Shown: positions 27,021-41,099 of the stretch, one piece after another
How positions within the stretch are numbered: position 1 is the first letter of the stretch
Layout of the letters: the number at the start of each line of letters is the position of its first letter
Source of the DNA: Nevskiaceae bacterium
Lineage (GTDB): Bacteria > Pseudomonadota > Gammaproteobacteria > Nevskiales > Nevskiaceae
DNA: 64,000 nt
Reading direction: 5' to 3'
NCBI GenBank assembly: GCA_008012115.1
Contig: SSEB01000006.1
Location: 1 to 64,000 of the forward strand
Notes under the pieces: model-generated
What the model was told of the DNA's origin: nothing
The model's input: the letters and a program-made list of their open reading frames with translations, nothing else
Databases searched by the model: none
Program-made: the position numbers and the translations under genes

Positions 27021-27818
27021 ATGAATCATAAGATCAAGTTGGGTACTTTTGCGCTGGGGCTGTTCGCGCTGGCCAGCGTAGACGCGAATGCCCAGACCAC
27101 TGGCGCCGCTGCCAGTGCGGGATCGCAAGCCGCCACGAGCTTTGCCGGTGCGTCCTTTGGTTCACCCTTGGCCTTCGGCGCCGACTGGGGCTCCGCCGGT
27201 ATCGGCGTATTTGCTCAGACTCTCTCGAAGAGCAAAGCGGGTACCAACGGTGACGGCAGTGCCGGTGTTGCGTTTGGCCTCGGCGATTCCGACAAATATG
27301 TCGGCCTTGAGACCGATGTGGCCATCGCAGACCTGACCACCAAGAATGGCAATCACTTCGGTGATGGTGGCTCTCTGGGCTTCAAGCTGCACACCAATCT
27401 CCCCGATGGCGCCGCGTTCGCAGTGGGCGTTACTGGCACAGGTCGCTGGGGAACCGAGAAGAAGAGTAACCGTGCCAGCGTCTATGCCGTTGGCACCAAG
27501 GTGTTCAAGGTTGGCAGCACCAGCCCACATGCCTTGGTCGTCAACCTCGGCGTCGGCGACGAAAGCTTCCAGGAACTGGACAAGACCACGGGTTTCGGCA
27601 AGTCGGGCGCCAATGTTTTTGGATCGGTTGCGTTCTACCTGACTCCGCAGATCTCCGTCATCGCGGATTACACCGGTCGCTTCCTGAACGCCGGCATTTC
27701 GGTCGCTCCGTTCAAGACCGTCCCGCTGACCTTCGCAATCGGCGGCGTGAATCTGACCAACCGTTACGACACTAACCCGCAGCTTGCTGCCTCTCTGGGC
27801 TACGGCTTCTCGTTCTAA
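27021..27818 (+). CDS. Predicted outer-membrane beta-barrel protein, unknown family
   Basis: I do not recognise this 265-residue protein. It has a signal peptide (M-N-H-K-I-K-L then L-G-L-F-A-L-A-S-V, cleavage likely after A-N-A near residue 24). The mature part is rich in glycine, alanine, serine and threonine and has alternating strand patterns such as Y-V-G-L-E-T-D-V-A-I-A and A-F-A-V-G-V-T-G-T-G-R-W. It ends in G-Y-G-F-S-F, the terminal phenylalanine expected for recognition by the Bam complex. About eight to ten strands are plausible. It is followed 27 bases later by a second small secreted protein, and the pair is closed by a terminator, so they form a two-gene unit. Confidence 0.65.
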   Translation: MNHKIKLGTFALGLFALASVDANAQTTGAAASAGSQAATSFAGASFGSPLAFGADWGSAGIGVFAQTLSKSKAGTNGDGSAGVAFGLGDSDKYVGLETDVAIADLTTKNGNHFGDGGSLGFKLHTNLPDGAAFAVGVTGTGRWGTEKKSNRASVYAVGTKVFKVGSTSPHALVVNLGVGDESFQELDKTTGFGKSGANVFGSVAFYLTPQISVIADYTGRFLNAGISVAPFKTVPLTFAIGGVNLTNRYDTNPQLAASLGYGFSF

Positions 27819-27845
27819 GCCCGGCCCTCCAAGGAGAAACTATTC

Positions 27846-28136
27846 ATGCGTAAGTACATTTTCATTTGCACCGCCGCCCTGGCTGTGGGCTACTCGGCTG
27901 GCGCCTTGGCGGCCAGCGGCAATATCGGTTCTGGCGCTTTTGGCACGGACAACTTTGTTTCGGCTGGCGCCAGTGGCATCATTCCGACAGGCACCAGCCC
28001 TGGCACTCAGAGTGGTGGTTTCGGCCCCTCCCTGCAGCACGCATTTTCCAGCGGCCGCGAAACCGGTAGCAGCCAGAAAGGCGGTGACGGCTCTAAAAAC
28101 GATGAAAGCGACGACAATCGCAAAAATCGCCGCTAG
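27846..28136 (+). CDS. Small secreted Gly/Ser-rich protein, unknown
   Basis: A 96-residue protein with a Sec signal (M-R-K-Y-I-F-I-C-T-A-A-L-A-V-G-Y-S-A-G-A-L-A, cleavage after A-L-A near 22). The mature ~74 residues are low complexity: glycine, serine and threonine rich, then a strongly charged tail (K-N-D-E-S-D-D-N-R-K-N-R-R). No cysteine remains in the mature part. It has its own Shine-Dalgarno (AAGGAG, 27830-27835) and lies 27 bases after the barrel gene. It could be a substrate or partner of that barrel, such as a surface-displayed or amyloid-like peptide. This is speculation; the family is unknown to me. Confidence 0.6.
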   Translation: MRKYIFICTAALAVGYSAGALAASGNIGSGAFGTDNFVSAGASGIIPTGTSPGTQSGGFGPSLQHAFSSGRETGSSQKGGDGSKNDESDDNRKNRR

Positions 28137-28154
28137 TGGATTCAAGGTGTCGAG

Positions 28155-28184
28155 AAAAGCCCCGCACCTCATGCGGGGCTTTTT
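28155..28184. terminator. Bidirectional terminator between secreted cassette and serS
   Basis: AAAAGCCCCGCA pairs with TGCGGGGCTTTTT around a 5-base loop. A-run on one side and T-run on the other serve both converging transcripts. Confidence 0.9.
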
Positions 28185-28195
28185 CTTGGCGCGCG

Positions 28196-29542
<1,347 letters not shown>

Positions 29543-29582
29543 TCACTTCGATGGCGAGGACGAAAGCGGCACAGGGCAGACC

Positions 29583-29604
29583 GCTTTGGCTCGCAAGCCA
29601 AAGC
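29583..29604. other. Hairpin in the rarA-serS spacer
   Basis: GCTTTGGCT-cgca-AGCCAAAGC is a perfect 9-bp stem with a 4-base loop. A weaker one, CGCCATC-acttc-GATGGCG, lies at 29538-29556. Neither is followed by a T-run, so they look like processing or attenuation structures rather than intrinsic terminators. Confidence 0.4.
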
Positions 29605-29628
29605 TGACCGTCTCAGGCCCGGCTGGTC

Positions 29629-30915
29629 TCAACCAGCTGAACGACGCAGTTGCGCCAGACGCTCGGCAATCTTGATTTCAAGGCCGCGTTGCGTCGGCTC
29701 GTAGAAGCGCGTCCCCGACAGCCGCTCCGGCAGGAATTGCTGCCCGATCGCATGAGCATCCCGCTCGTCATGATCGTAGCGGTACCCCTCACCGTAACCC
29801 AGTTCCTTCATCAGCTTCGTCGGCGCATTGCGGATATGCATCGGCACCTCGAGGCTGCCATGCTCTTCCACCGCCGCTCTCGCCGCGGATAAGGCCGTGT
29901 AAACCGCATTGCTTTTCGGCGCAACGGCGAGATAAACCACCACCTGGGCCAGGACCAGATCGCCCTCGGGACGCCCGACGCGCTCGAAAGCGTCCCAGGC
30001 GTTGAGCGCCAGTTGAAGACCCCGTGGATCGGCCAGCCCGATATCCTCGTAAGCCATGCGTGTGATCCGTCGCGCCAGGTAATTCGGATCGACACCGCCG
30101 TCCAGCATCCGGGCAAACCAGTACAACGCCGCATCCGGATCGCTGCCTCGCACCGATTTGTGCAGCGCCGAAATCTGGTCGTAGAAATTCTCGCCCTGCT
30201 TGTCGAAACGACGAAAGCCCCGGCCAATCAGTTTCTCAAGCAAGGCGTCATCACGGGATTGCTCGGCGCGCGCCAGTTCGGCGGCTGTCTCCAGCAGAAC
30301 CAGCCCACGGCGCGCATCCCCGTCGGCGGCTTCGGCAATCCTCTGAATCCAGTTTTCGGGCAGCGCATCGACCGGCTTCGCCATGCCTCGTTCGTCCGTC
30401 AGGGCACGCCGCAGGATGCCTGCAATCGCCGTCTGATCCAGCGCACGCAGCACGAAAACACGCAACCGCGACAGCAGGGCGCCGTTCAGCTCAAATGATG
30501 GGTTTTCAGTCGTCGCACCGATCAGCACAAGCGTGCCGTCCTCAACGAAAGGCAGCAGCGCATCCTGTTGGCTCTTGTTGAAACGATGGATTTCGTCGAT
30601 GAACAATACCGTGCGCTGCGGCACCCTCGCCGTCAGCGCCATTTGCGCCTTGGCGGTGGCCTCGCGGATCTCCTTGATGCCGGCCATCACGGCCGAGAGC
30701 GACAAAAATTGTGCATCGACATGCCGGGCGACCAAGCGCGCCAGCGTGGTCTTGCCGACGCCCGGAGGCCCCCAGAACACCATCGACGGGATTTTCCCGG
30801 CCTCCAGCAACGCTCGCAGCGGCGCTCCGGGGGCTAGCACATGCTCCTGACCCGCAACCTCATCCAGGCTGCGGGGCCGCATCCGCTCGGCCAGAGGCAC
30901 GTGCGATACGGTCAT
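29629..30915 (-). CDS. rarA: Replication-associated recombination protein A (AAA+ ATPase)
   Basis: A 428-residue clamp-loader-like AAA+ protein (MgsA/Mgs1/WRNIP1 family) that acts at stalled replication forks. Walker A is G-P-P-G-V-G-K-T-T near 49-57, Walker B and sensor context are F-I-D-E-I-H-R-F-N-K-S-Q-Q-D near 100-113, and sensor 1 is A-T-T-E-N-P-S-F near 127. The C-terminal half includes the tetramerisation part with D-P-N-Y-L-A-R-R and Y-E-D-I-G-L-A. Length fits the family (447 in E. coli). The gene starts six bases after the lolA stop in the standard ftsK-lolA-rarA order. Confidence 0.96.
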   Translation of the reverse strand: MTVSHVPLAERMRPRSLDEVAGQEHVLAPGAPLRALLEAGKIPSMVFWGPPGVGKTTLARLVARHVDAQFLSLSAVMAGIKEIREATAKAQMALTARVPQRTVLFIDEIHRFNKSQQDALLPFVEDGTLVLIGATTENPSFELNGALLSRLRVFVLRALDQTAIAGILRRALTDERGMAKPVDALPENWIQRIAEAADGDARRGLVLLETAAELARAEQSRDDALLEKLIGRGFRRFDKQGENFYDQISALHKSVRGSDPDAALYWFARMLDGGVDPNYLARRITRMAYEDIGLADPRGLQLALNAWDAFERVGRPEGDLVLAQVVVYLAVAPKSNAVYTALSAARAAVEEHGSLEVPMHIRNAPTKLMKELGYGEGYRYDHDERDAHAIGQQFLPERLSGTRFYEPTQRGLEIKIAERLAQLRRSAG

Positions 30916-30921
30916 GCGGCG

Positions 30922-31560
30922 CTATTTCGCAGGAGCGGTGGCATCGACGACTTCAACACCCTTGGGCGGATCGAAGCGGAACTGCTTGTCGTCGATTTTC
31001 TGATTGGCCTCGACCTTGCTGAACATCACGTTGGTGCTGCCGCCGAGGTGATCGAGAAACTGCATGCGCGACGGCACTCCATCGATCAGCCACAGCGTGA
31101 TCGATTTGAAATCGCTGTCCGTCGTCTTCGGCTTCAACCGCACACCCTGTGCCGCACCCTCGCTGCCCGCATCCTCCAGCGTGAACTGATCGGACAGCGC
31201 TGCGCGTTGCGACAACAAGGCCGCAGGGGTGCCCTGCAACGCCTCGCCAGCCGAACGCACGGTCACCTGCGCGAGATCGGGGTCATAAAGCCAGATCTTG
31301 CGCCCATCGCAGACCATCAGTTGCTGGTAGGGCGTGCGGTAAGCCCAGCGGAACCGCCCCGGGCGCGACAGCCACATGTGACCGGTGCTGGACGAGATCT
31401 GCTTGCCGCGTTCGTCGGTCTGCACCTGGCTGAAGTCCGCCTGCAGCGCATCCACGCCATCGACGAATTGCTTCAATTCCGCCTGTGGAGACCCCGCGGC
31501 CGATACCTGGAACGACAGTGAGCCCAGTGCAAACGCAATGGTTGAACAAAACAATTTCAT
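30922..31560 (-). CDS. lolA: Outer-membrane lipoprotein carrier protein
   Basis: A 212-residue periplasmic chaperone that shuttles lipoproteins from LolCDE to LolB. The signal peptide M-K-L-F-C-S-T-I-A-F-A-L-G-S-L-S-F-Q-V-S-A is cleaved near residue 21. The mature part shows the family segments L-Q-A-D-F-S-Q, G-H-M-W-L-S-R-P-G-R-F-R-W and Y-D-P-D-L-A-Q-V-T-V. An upstream in-frame ATG at 31596 would add twelve residues ahead of the signal, so 31560 was chosen. It lies between ftsK (73-bp gap) and rarA (6-bp gap). Confidence 0.95.
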   Translation of the reverse strand: MKLFCSTIAFALGSLSFQVSAAGSPQAELKQFVDGVDALQADFSQVQTDERGKQISSSTGHMWLSRPGRFRWAYRTPYQQLMVCDGRKIWLYDPDLAQVTVRSAGEALQGTPAALLSQRAALSDQFTLEDAGSEGAAQGVRLKPKTTDSDFKSITLWLIDGVPSRMQFLDHLGGSTNVMFSKVEANQKIDDKQFRFDPPKGVEVVDATAPAK

Positions 31561-31633
31561 GAACGCTTTCCAGTCTGGTGACAGAGACCGGAGCATGCTG
31601 GCTTAAGGCTGAACCCGCTCTGAATCGTCAGCC

Positions 31634-34009
<2,376 letters not shown>

Positions 34010-34173
34010 GGTAGATCGTTTGCCGAACGGAACAATGGGAAACAGTACGGAATATCTCTCATCATAACAGTCCCCATGCCGCTACCCTGACCAGGAACCC
34101 TTGAAATCCGTCTCCAAACCTTCATTAATGAGCTAGGTCTAAAGATTGGAACCGTGAACCACAGGAAATCGCC

Positions 34174-34509
34174 ATGAGCACGCAGATACGGCATTTTCTA
34201 CTGACGCAGGACGGCGGCATCCGTGAATTCAGCGCCGATCAGGCCGCCTTGATCGCGGTTGGCGCCAGCCGCCTGCCCGAATTCGCCCAGCACCGGCTGC
34301 GCTATCTGCAATTGACGCTCGACGATGAGCCCAACAGCGGCGAACTCAAGGTCCAGACCGCCGGCGCCTGCATCCGGTTCGACGCCGAGGGCCGGGTCAC
34401 CGAAGCCGGTCCTCCCGGGGAGAACGAGCAGATCAGCAGCTTCGAGCACGACGCCGTGGTGCAGTGGGCCCTGCGGAACATCCCGACCGTCGCACCGACC
34501 TTTCATTGA
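34174..34509 (+). CDS. Hypothetical protein, 111 aa
   Basis: I do not recognise this small, acidic, probably cytoplasmic protein. It has no signal or membrane segment. It begins T-Q-I-R-H-F-L-L-T-Q-D-G-G-I-R-E-F, a strand-like stretch, and ends with a helix-like F-E-H-D-A-V-V-Q-W-A-L. The stop overlaps the TTG start of the FemAB-like gene (TTGA), so both are translated together and probably act in one process. It stands divergent from ftsK across 164 bases. Confidence 0.65.
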   Translation: MSTQIRHFLLTQDGGIREFSADQAALIAVGASRLPEFAQHRLRYLQLTLDDEPNSGELKVQTAGACIRFDAEGRVTEAGPPGENEQISSFEHDAVVQWALRNIPTVAPTFH

Positions 34510-35678
34510 ACACGCGCAGCCCGGCGCAGGCCCGGCTGCAGTTGCAGCTTCATGAAGGCATCGCCGGCATCCCGGCGGAACGCTGGGATGCCCTGTTCGA
34601 TCCGGCTTACCCGTTTACGCGACACGGCTTTCTCAAGGCGCTGGAGGACAGCGGCTGCGTCGCGGCCGATACCGGTTGGCAAGCCTGCCACGCGACCCTG
34701 ACGGACACCGCCGGCACCCTGCGGGCAGCGGTGCCGCTCTATCTCAAGCATCACTCCTACGGCGAGTTCGTCTTCGACTGGTCCTGGGCTGAAGCCAGCC
34801 AGCGGATGGGCCATCCCTACTATCCCAAGCTGCTGTGCGCCGTGCCCTTCACGCCCGCCACCGGACCGCGGTTCGGCACCGACGACGACGGCTTGCGCCC
34901 AGCCCTCGCTGCAGCGCTGGGCGAATTGCCGCGCAGCCTGAAAACCTCGTCCGCGCACCTGCTGTTCGCGGCAGATGCCGATGCCGGCGCCGCGCTCGCC
35001 GCAGGCGCCATGCCGCGCCACGACGTGCAGTATCACTGGCACAACCGCGGCTATGCCGACTTTGCGGATTTCGTCGCGCAACTGCGTGCCGACAAGCGCA
35101 AGAAATTGCTGCGCGAGCGCCGGCGCATCGCCGAAGGCGGACTGCGTTTCGAGGTGCTGCCCGGCGAGACCATCGCCGAACCGCTATGGGCGGAAATTTA
35201 CGCGCTCTATGCCAACACCTACGAGGAACGCGGTCAGCCGCCCTACCTCAACCTGCGCTTCTTCCTCGACTACGGCATGCGCTCAGGCTCGCCGCTGCGC
35301 ATCATCCTGTGCCGCGAGGGCGCACGCCTCGTCGCCTGCGCCATCACCGTGCGTGGCGGCGACACGCTCTACGGCCGCCACTGGGGCGCCGCCGAGCGCT
35401 ACCACAGCCTGCATTTCGAAACCTGCTACTACCAGGGCATCGACTACTGCATCCGCGAGGGCCTGAAGCGCTACGACGCCGGCGCCCAGGGCGAGCACAA
35501 ACTGGCGCGCGGCTTCGAGCCGGTGCGCACGCAATCGCTGCACTGGCTGCGTCAGCCGCGGCTGGCGGAAGCGGTGGAACATTACCTGCGCCGCGAGCGC
35601 GCGCTGGTCGAGACAAGACTGGCGCAGTTGAGGCAACATAGCCCTTACCGCACGGCATCCGAGGACGGCGATGGATAA
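34506..35678 (+). CDS. FemAB/GNAT-like acyltransferase (COG3146 type)
   Basis: A 390-residue protein of the peptidogalycan biosynthesis/GNAT-like family often called DUF482. Recognisable parts are the R-W-D-A-L segment near 22, P-L-Y-L-K-x-H-S-Y-G-E-F-V-F-D near 78-92, Y-Y-P-K-L near 105, and the C-terminal R-H-W-G-A-x-E-x-Y-H-S-L-H-F-E-T-C-Y-Y-Q-G-I-D-Y-C near 292-316. The acyl acceptor is unknown. A TTG at 34506 overlapping the previous stop was taken as the start; an in-frame ATG at 34464 lies inside the upstream gene. It overlaps aat by eight bases, a common neighbour of this family. Confidence 0.82.
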   Translation: MNTRSPAQARLQLQLHEGIAGIPAERWDALFDPAYPFTRHGFLKALEDSGCVAADTGWQACHATLTDTAGTLRAAVPLYLKHHSYGEFVFDWSWAEASQRMGHPYYPKLLCAVPFTPATGPRFGTDDDGLRPALAAALGELPRSLKTSSAHLLFAADADAGAALAAGAMPRHDVQYHWHNRGYADFADFVAQLRADKRKKLLRERRRIAEGGLRFEVLPGETIAEPLWAEIYALYANTYEERGQPPYLNLRFFLDYGMRSGSPLRIILCREGARLVACAITVRGGDTLYGRHWGAAERYHSLHFETCYYQGIDYCIREGLKRYDAGAQGEHKLARGFEPVRTQSLHWLRQPRLAEAVEHYLRRERALVETRLAQLRQHSPYRTASEDGDG

Positions 35679-36453
35679 TCCGGTCCGACTGCATTGGCTG
35701 GACCCGCGCGACCCGCACCAGCCCTTTCCGCCGGCGCATCTGGCGATGCGCGACCCCAACGGCCTGCTGGCCATCGGCGGCGATCTGTCGGTGCCGCGCA
35801 TGCTGCGCGCCTACAGCCAGGGCATCTTCCCCTGGTACAACCCGGACGAGCCGATCCTGTGGTGGTGCCCCGATCCGCGCGCGGTGCTGCGTCCCGGGCT
35901 GATGAAGGTGTCCCGCTCACTGGGCAAGAGCATCCGCCGCGCCGATTACGCCGTCACCTTGGACCGCGCCTTCGCCCAGGTGCTGGAAGCCTGTGCCGCC
36001 GAGCGCGCCGCCGGCCGCGGCACCTGGCTCGGCCCCGACATGCAGCGCGGCTACAGCGCCCTGTACCGCGTCGGCCACGCCCACTCGGTGGAGGTCTGGC
36101 GCGACGGCGAGCTGATCGGCGGGCTTTACGGCGTCGCCATCGGCCGCGTGTTCTTTGGCGAGTCGATGTTCTCGCGCGCCAGCGACGCGTCCAAGATCGC
36201 GCTCTATTTCCTGTGCCAGCAGTTGAAGCAATGGTCGTACGAACTGATCGACTGCCAGATCAGCTCCGCGCATCTCAACAGCCTGGGCGCCCAGGAGATC
36301 GCTCGCGACAAGTTTCTCAACCTGCTGGCGCCGGCGGTGCGGCTGTCGGGACGGGAGGCGGTCTGGCGCTTCGACATTCCGGTCCCGCACGATGCCCGGC
36401 ACCTGAAAACGGCCTCCGAGGCCGCCACCCGCTCTGGCCTCGAGCATCCTTGA
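35671..36453 (+). CDS. aat: Leucyl/phenylalanyl-tRNA--protein transferase
   Basis: A 260-residue enzyme that adds Leu or Phe from aminoacyl-tRNA to proteins with N-terminal Arg or Lys, making N-degrons for ClpS-ClpA. Family motifs are G-L-L-A-I-G-G-D-L-S near 31, A-Y-S-Q-G-I-F-P-W-Y near 48, W-W-C-P-D-P-R near 64, G-G-L-Y-G-V near 150, F-G-E-S-M-F-S-R near 160, and H-L-N-S-L-G-A near 209. The last ten codons come from copy E of the 114-bp element, which supplies both the C-terminal tail (A-T-R-S-G-L-E-H-P) and the stop codon. bpt, clpS and clpA are nearby. Confidence 0.95.
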   Translation: MDNPVRLHWLDPRDPHQPFPPAHLAMRDPNGLLAIGGDLSVPRMLRAYSQGIFPWYNPDEPILWWCPDPRAVLRPGLMKVSRSLGKSIRRADYAVTLDRAFAQVLEACAAERAAGRGTWLGPDMQRGYSALYRVGHAHSVEVWRDGELIGGLYGVAIGRVFFGESMFSRASDASKIALYFLCQQLKQWSYELIDCQISSAHLNSLGAQEIARDKFLNLLAPAVRLSGREAVWRFDIPVPHDARHLKTASEAATRSGLEHP

Positions 36454-36538
36454 TTTTATTATATTTTATAGTTCAAATATAAATTCATACAATATTTAAT
36501 AACCATATCTATGCGACAGGCATCGAGAGCGGGTGACG
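36425..36538. repeat. 114-bp CACCCGCT element, copy E (overlaps the aat end)
   Basis: CACCCGCT at 36426-36433 and AGCGGGTG at 36528-36535 span 110 bp. The left 29 bases are the end of the aat coding sequence and include its stop TGA. ATAAC is at element positions 75-79; the left inner motif is ATTAT rather than GTTAT. It fills the gap between aat and bpt, both plus strand. Confidence 0.9.
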
Positions 36539-36563
36539 GTAAAAAAGGAGGGCGGACGGCGCC

Positions 36564-37301
36564 ATGACCTCGATGACGGGCCTGCAGCGCGTCCAGTTGT
36601 ATCTCAGCACCGAGCACGGCTGCGGCTACCTGCCCGGCAACGCCGCGCGCAATGCCTACGTCGACCCCGAATTCAACATGAGCCCCTGGCGCTACGAGCT
36701 GCTGGTGCAGCGCGGCTTCCGCCGCAGCGGCGGTTATGTCTATCGCCCGCACTGCGCCAACTGCCGGCTGTGCATTCCCGCACGGATCGTGGCGGCGGAC
36801 TTCACGCCCAACCGCTCGCAGCGCCGCTGCCTGCAGCGCAATGCCGACGTCGAACTGCACATCGTCGACGAGCTCAGCGACGAGCATTACGCCCTCTATC
36901 GTCGCTATCTGGCGGCGCGCCACCCGGGCGAAGGCATGGACGCCGACAACCGCGAGGCCTTCCACGGCTTTCTCGAGTGCAACTGGGGCGATACGCAGTT
37001 CTGGGAGTTCCGCGCCGCCGGCCGGCTGCTGGCCGTGGCGGTGGTCGATACCCTGGGCAACGCGCTGTCGGCGGTCTACACCTTCTACGATCCGGACCAG
37101 CCGGCCCGCAGCCTGGGCACCTACGCCGTGCTGCGCCAGGTCCAGTACGCACGGGAGATCGCACTGGCCCACGTCTACCTCGGCTACTGGGTGCCGCAGA
37201 GCCGCAAGATGGACTACAAAAAGAACTTCAACGCCCTGGAACTGCTCGGCGAGACCGGCTGGACGCCCGCGCCGGCGGTCGTCCGCTCGGTTGAACCCTG
37301 A
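36564..37301 (+). CDS. bpt: Aspartate/glutamate leucyltransferase
   Basis: A 245-residue ATE1-like transferase that adds leucine to proteins with N-terminal Asp or Glu. The N-terminal part has the Cys cluster C-G-Y-L-P and H-C-A-N-C-R-L-C-I-P-A-R near 64-75. The C-terminal GNAT-like part has D-T-L-G-N-A-L-S-A-V-Y-T-F-Y-D-P, L-G-T-Y-A-V-L-R-Q and a final Y-L-G-Y-W-V-P-Q-S-R-K-M-D-Y-K. It lies 25 bases after copy E of the 114-bp element. A strong AAAGGAGGG sits about 12 bases before the ATG; a second ATG at 36573 is possible. Confidence 0.95.
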   Translation: MTSMTGLQRVQLYLSTEHGCGYLPGNAARNAYVDPEFNMSPWRYELLVQRGFRRSGGYVYRPHCANCRLCIPARIVAADFTPNRSQRRCLQRNADVELHIVDELSDEHYALYRRYLAARHPGEGMDADNREAFHGFLECNWGDTQFWEFRAAGRLLAVAVVDTLGNALSAVYTFYDPDQPARSLGTYAVLRQVQYAREIALAHVYLGYWVPQSRKMDYKKNFNALELLGETGWTPAPAVVRSVEP

Positions 37302-37348
37302 GGGGTGAGCATGGATAATGCCCGCGCTTTCCAACCCCTCTGGGACAC

Positions 37349-37567
37349 ATGGCAAAAGAAGATCACATCGAAATGCCCGGCACGGTCGTCGAGACCCTGC
37401 CGAACACCACCTTCCGCGTGAAGCTCGACAACGGCCACGTGGTGACGGCCCATATCTCCGGCCGCATGCGCAAGAATTACATCCGCATCCTCACCGGCGA
37501 CAAGGTCAAGGTGGAGCTGACGCCTTACGACCTGACCAAGGGCCGTATCACGTTCCGCGACAAGTGA
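37349..37567 (+). CDS. infA: Translation initiation factor IF-1
   Basis: A 72-residue OB-fold protein that occupies the ribosomal A site during initiation. The sequence [20 protein letters not shown]-x-F-R-V and [14 protein letters not shown]-x-G-D are family hallmarks, and the length is exact. aat-bpt-infA facing clpSA is the usual gammaproteobacterial arrangement. The transcript is closed by the terminator at 37674-37703. Confidence 0.98.
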   Translation: MAKEDHIEMPGTVVETLPNTTFRVKLDNGHVVTAHISGRMRKNYIRILTGDKVKVELTPYDLTKGRITFRDK

Positions 37568-37627
37568 AGTGTGAGTAGCGTGGAGGGCCCCAGCAAAGCT
37601 GGGATCCTAGCGTTATGAACACTTAGG

Positions 37628-37646
37628 AATCGTGCAAAGCACGATT
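37628..37646. other. Hairpin downstream of infA
   Basis: AATCGTGC-aaa-GCACGATT is a perfect 8-bp stem 60 bases after infA, before the stronger terminator. A small CCCAG-CTGGG stem lies at 37591-37605. These may stabilise the infA mRNA end or be relics of a repeat. No T-run follows. Confidence 0.4.
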
Positions 37647-37673
37647 CGTCCCAGAGTCAGAGCCGATCTCAAA

Positions 37674-37703
37674 CGACAAAGCCCGCTCACGCGGGCTTTG
37701 TCG
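37674..37703. terminator. Bidirectional terminator between infA and the esterase gene
   Basis: CGACAAAGCCCGC pairs perfectly with GCGGGCTTTGTCG (13 bp) around a 4-base loop, with an A-rich left and T-rich right arm. It can end both converging transcripts. Confidence 0.85.
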
Positions 37704-37718
37704 TTTACGCATCCGTCT

Positions 37719-38756
37719 TCACGGCAACGGATGCTGCCGCATGAAAGCGTACATCTGCGTATTCCAGCTCAGCGGCCAGCGCAGGTGGTTGAGCGCGCCC
37801 ACGGAGCCCAGCGCACCGCCCGCGTCCGTCGGCGCGACGGTCTGATCCGCGCAGGAGGCATCGCAGGCCTGCACCTCGTTGAACAGTTCATCGATGATCA
37901 CCGGCCGTTGCACCAGCTTCGGATAGCGCTTGGCCAGGGTCTGGTGGAATCTGGTGCCGGTCTGGCAGATGCCGATGATGTCGCACTGGTTGTGGATGTC
38001 CATCAGCGGCGTCAGCGCCGTGGCGAACGGCGTCTGGGCGCCGGGATCGGCGACATCGCTGAACGGGTCCGGCGAGGAGTACACCGCCGCCGCCGCGATG
38101 CCCGGCGTGTTGAGGGCATAGAGCTGCGCCATCGCCGCGCCATTGGACCAGCCGGACAGGTACACCCGCTTGGTATCGACGATGCCCATGCCCTTCACCG
38201 CTGCGATGAAATGGTCGATGGCCGCCACGTCCACGTTCAGCGCCGGGCTGCTGCGGTCGAGATTGCGATACCAGTTGTCCCAGCCCACGCCGGTGTCGTC
38301 CGGAAACGGGTAGTAGTGATGGGTGTCGCGCCCCTCAGGCATCAGCAGGATGAAACCCTTGCGCGCGGCGTCTCCGGTGAGATCGGCGCTGGCGGCATCG
38401 GCGATGAAGCCGGTCAGCGGCGCGGTCTTGTCGGCCGAGAACAGCGAGGGATTGAGATACACCAGCAGCGGCAACGGGTGCTGGGCGCTGGCGCCGGCCG
38501 GGTTCAGCAGACAGGCGTTGCGCGCTTCGCCCGAGGGATCGGTCCAGTTGAGCACGCTGCCGCCTTCGAGCTGGCACAGGTTGAGCATCGCCTGCCGGCC
38601 ATCCAGCGACATGGTGCTCTGCGCGGGCGCATCGCCGTAGCTGGCGGGTGCGCCCAGCGGCACGCCGCCGGTGTCCGTAGCGCCGCTGCCGGCGCCACCG
38701 CAGGCGGCGAGCGTCGCCGTCAGCGACAAGAAAACGGCCATCGCAGTGTGGCGCAT
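37719..38756 (-). CDS. Lipoprotein alpha/beta hydrolase, PHB depolymerase-like
   Basis: A 345-residue exported protein with a lipoprotein signal (M-R-H-T-A-M-A-V-F-L-S-L-T-A-T-L-A-A-C, lipid cysteine near residue 19). The mature protein has the alpha/beta hydrolase oxyanion segment P-L-L-V-Y-L-N-P, the nucleophile elbow G-W-S-N-G-A-A-M-A near 201-209, and a C-terminal D and H compatible with a Ser-Asp-His triad (L-N-H-L-R-W). The G-W-S-x-G elbow and the N-W-Y-R segment resemble PHB depolymerase/feruloyl esterase (LpqC) proteins. The substrate is unknown: polyester, aryl ester or similar. It is monocistronic and sits between infA and clpA. Confidence 0.78.
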   Translation of the reverse strand: MRHTAMAVFLSLTATLAACGGAGSGATDTGGVPLGAPASYGDAPAQSTMSLDGRQAMLNLCQLEGGSVLNWTDPSGEARNACLLNPAGASAQHPLPLLVYLNPSLFSADKTAPLTGFIADAASADLTGDAARKGFILLMPEGRDTHHYYPFPDDTGVGWDNWYRNLDRSSPALNVDVAAIDHFIAAVKGMGIVDTKRVYLSGWSNGAAMAQLYALNTPGIAAAAVYSSPDPFSDVADPGAQTPFATALTPLMDIHNQCDIIGICQTGTRFHQTLAKRYPKLVQRPVIIDELFNEVQACDASCADQTVAPTDAGGALGSVGALNHLRWPLSWNTQMYAFMRQHPLP

Positions 38757-38821
38757 CGGTCTCTCCTCCCGTGCATCCGTCTATGGATGCAGGGAGTGTA
38801 GCGCCACGCCTGCAGCCGCGC

Positions 38822-41098
<2,277 letters not shown>

Positions 41099-41099
41099 T

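Noticed and set aside
34010-34173. Degenerate copy of the element between ftsK and the small gene.
   Set aside because: The spacer is moderately AT-rich but lacks both terminal motifs at any spacing.
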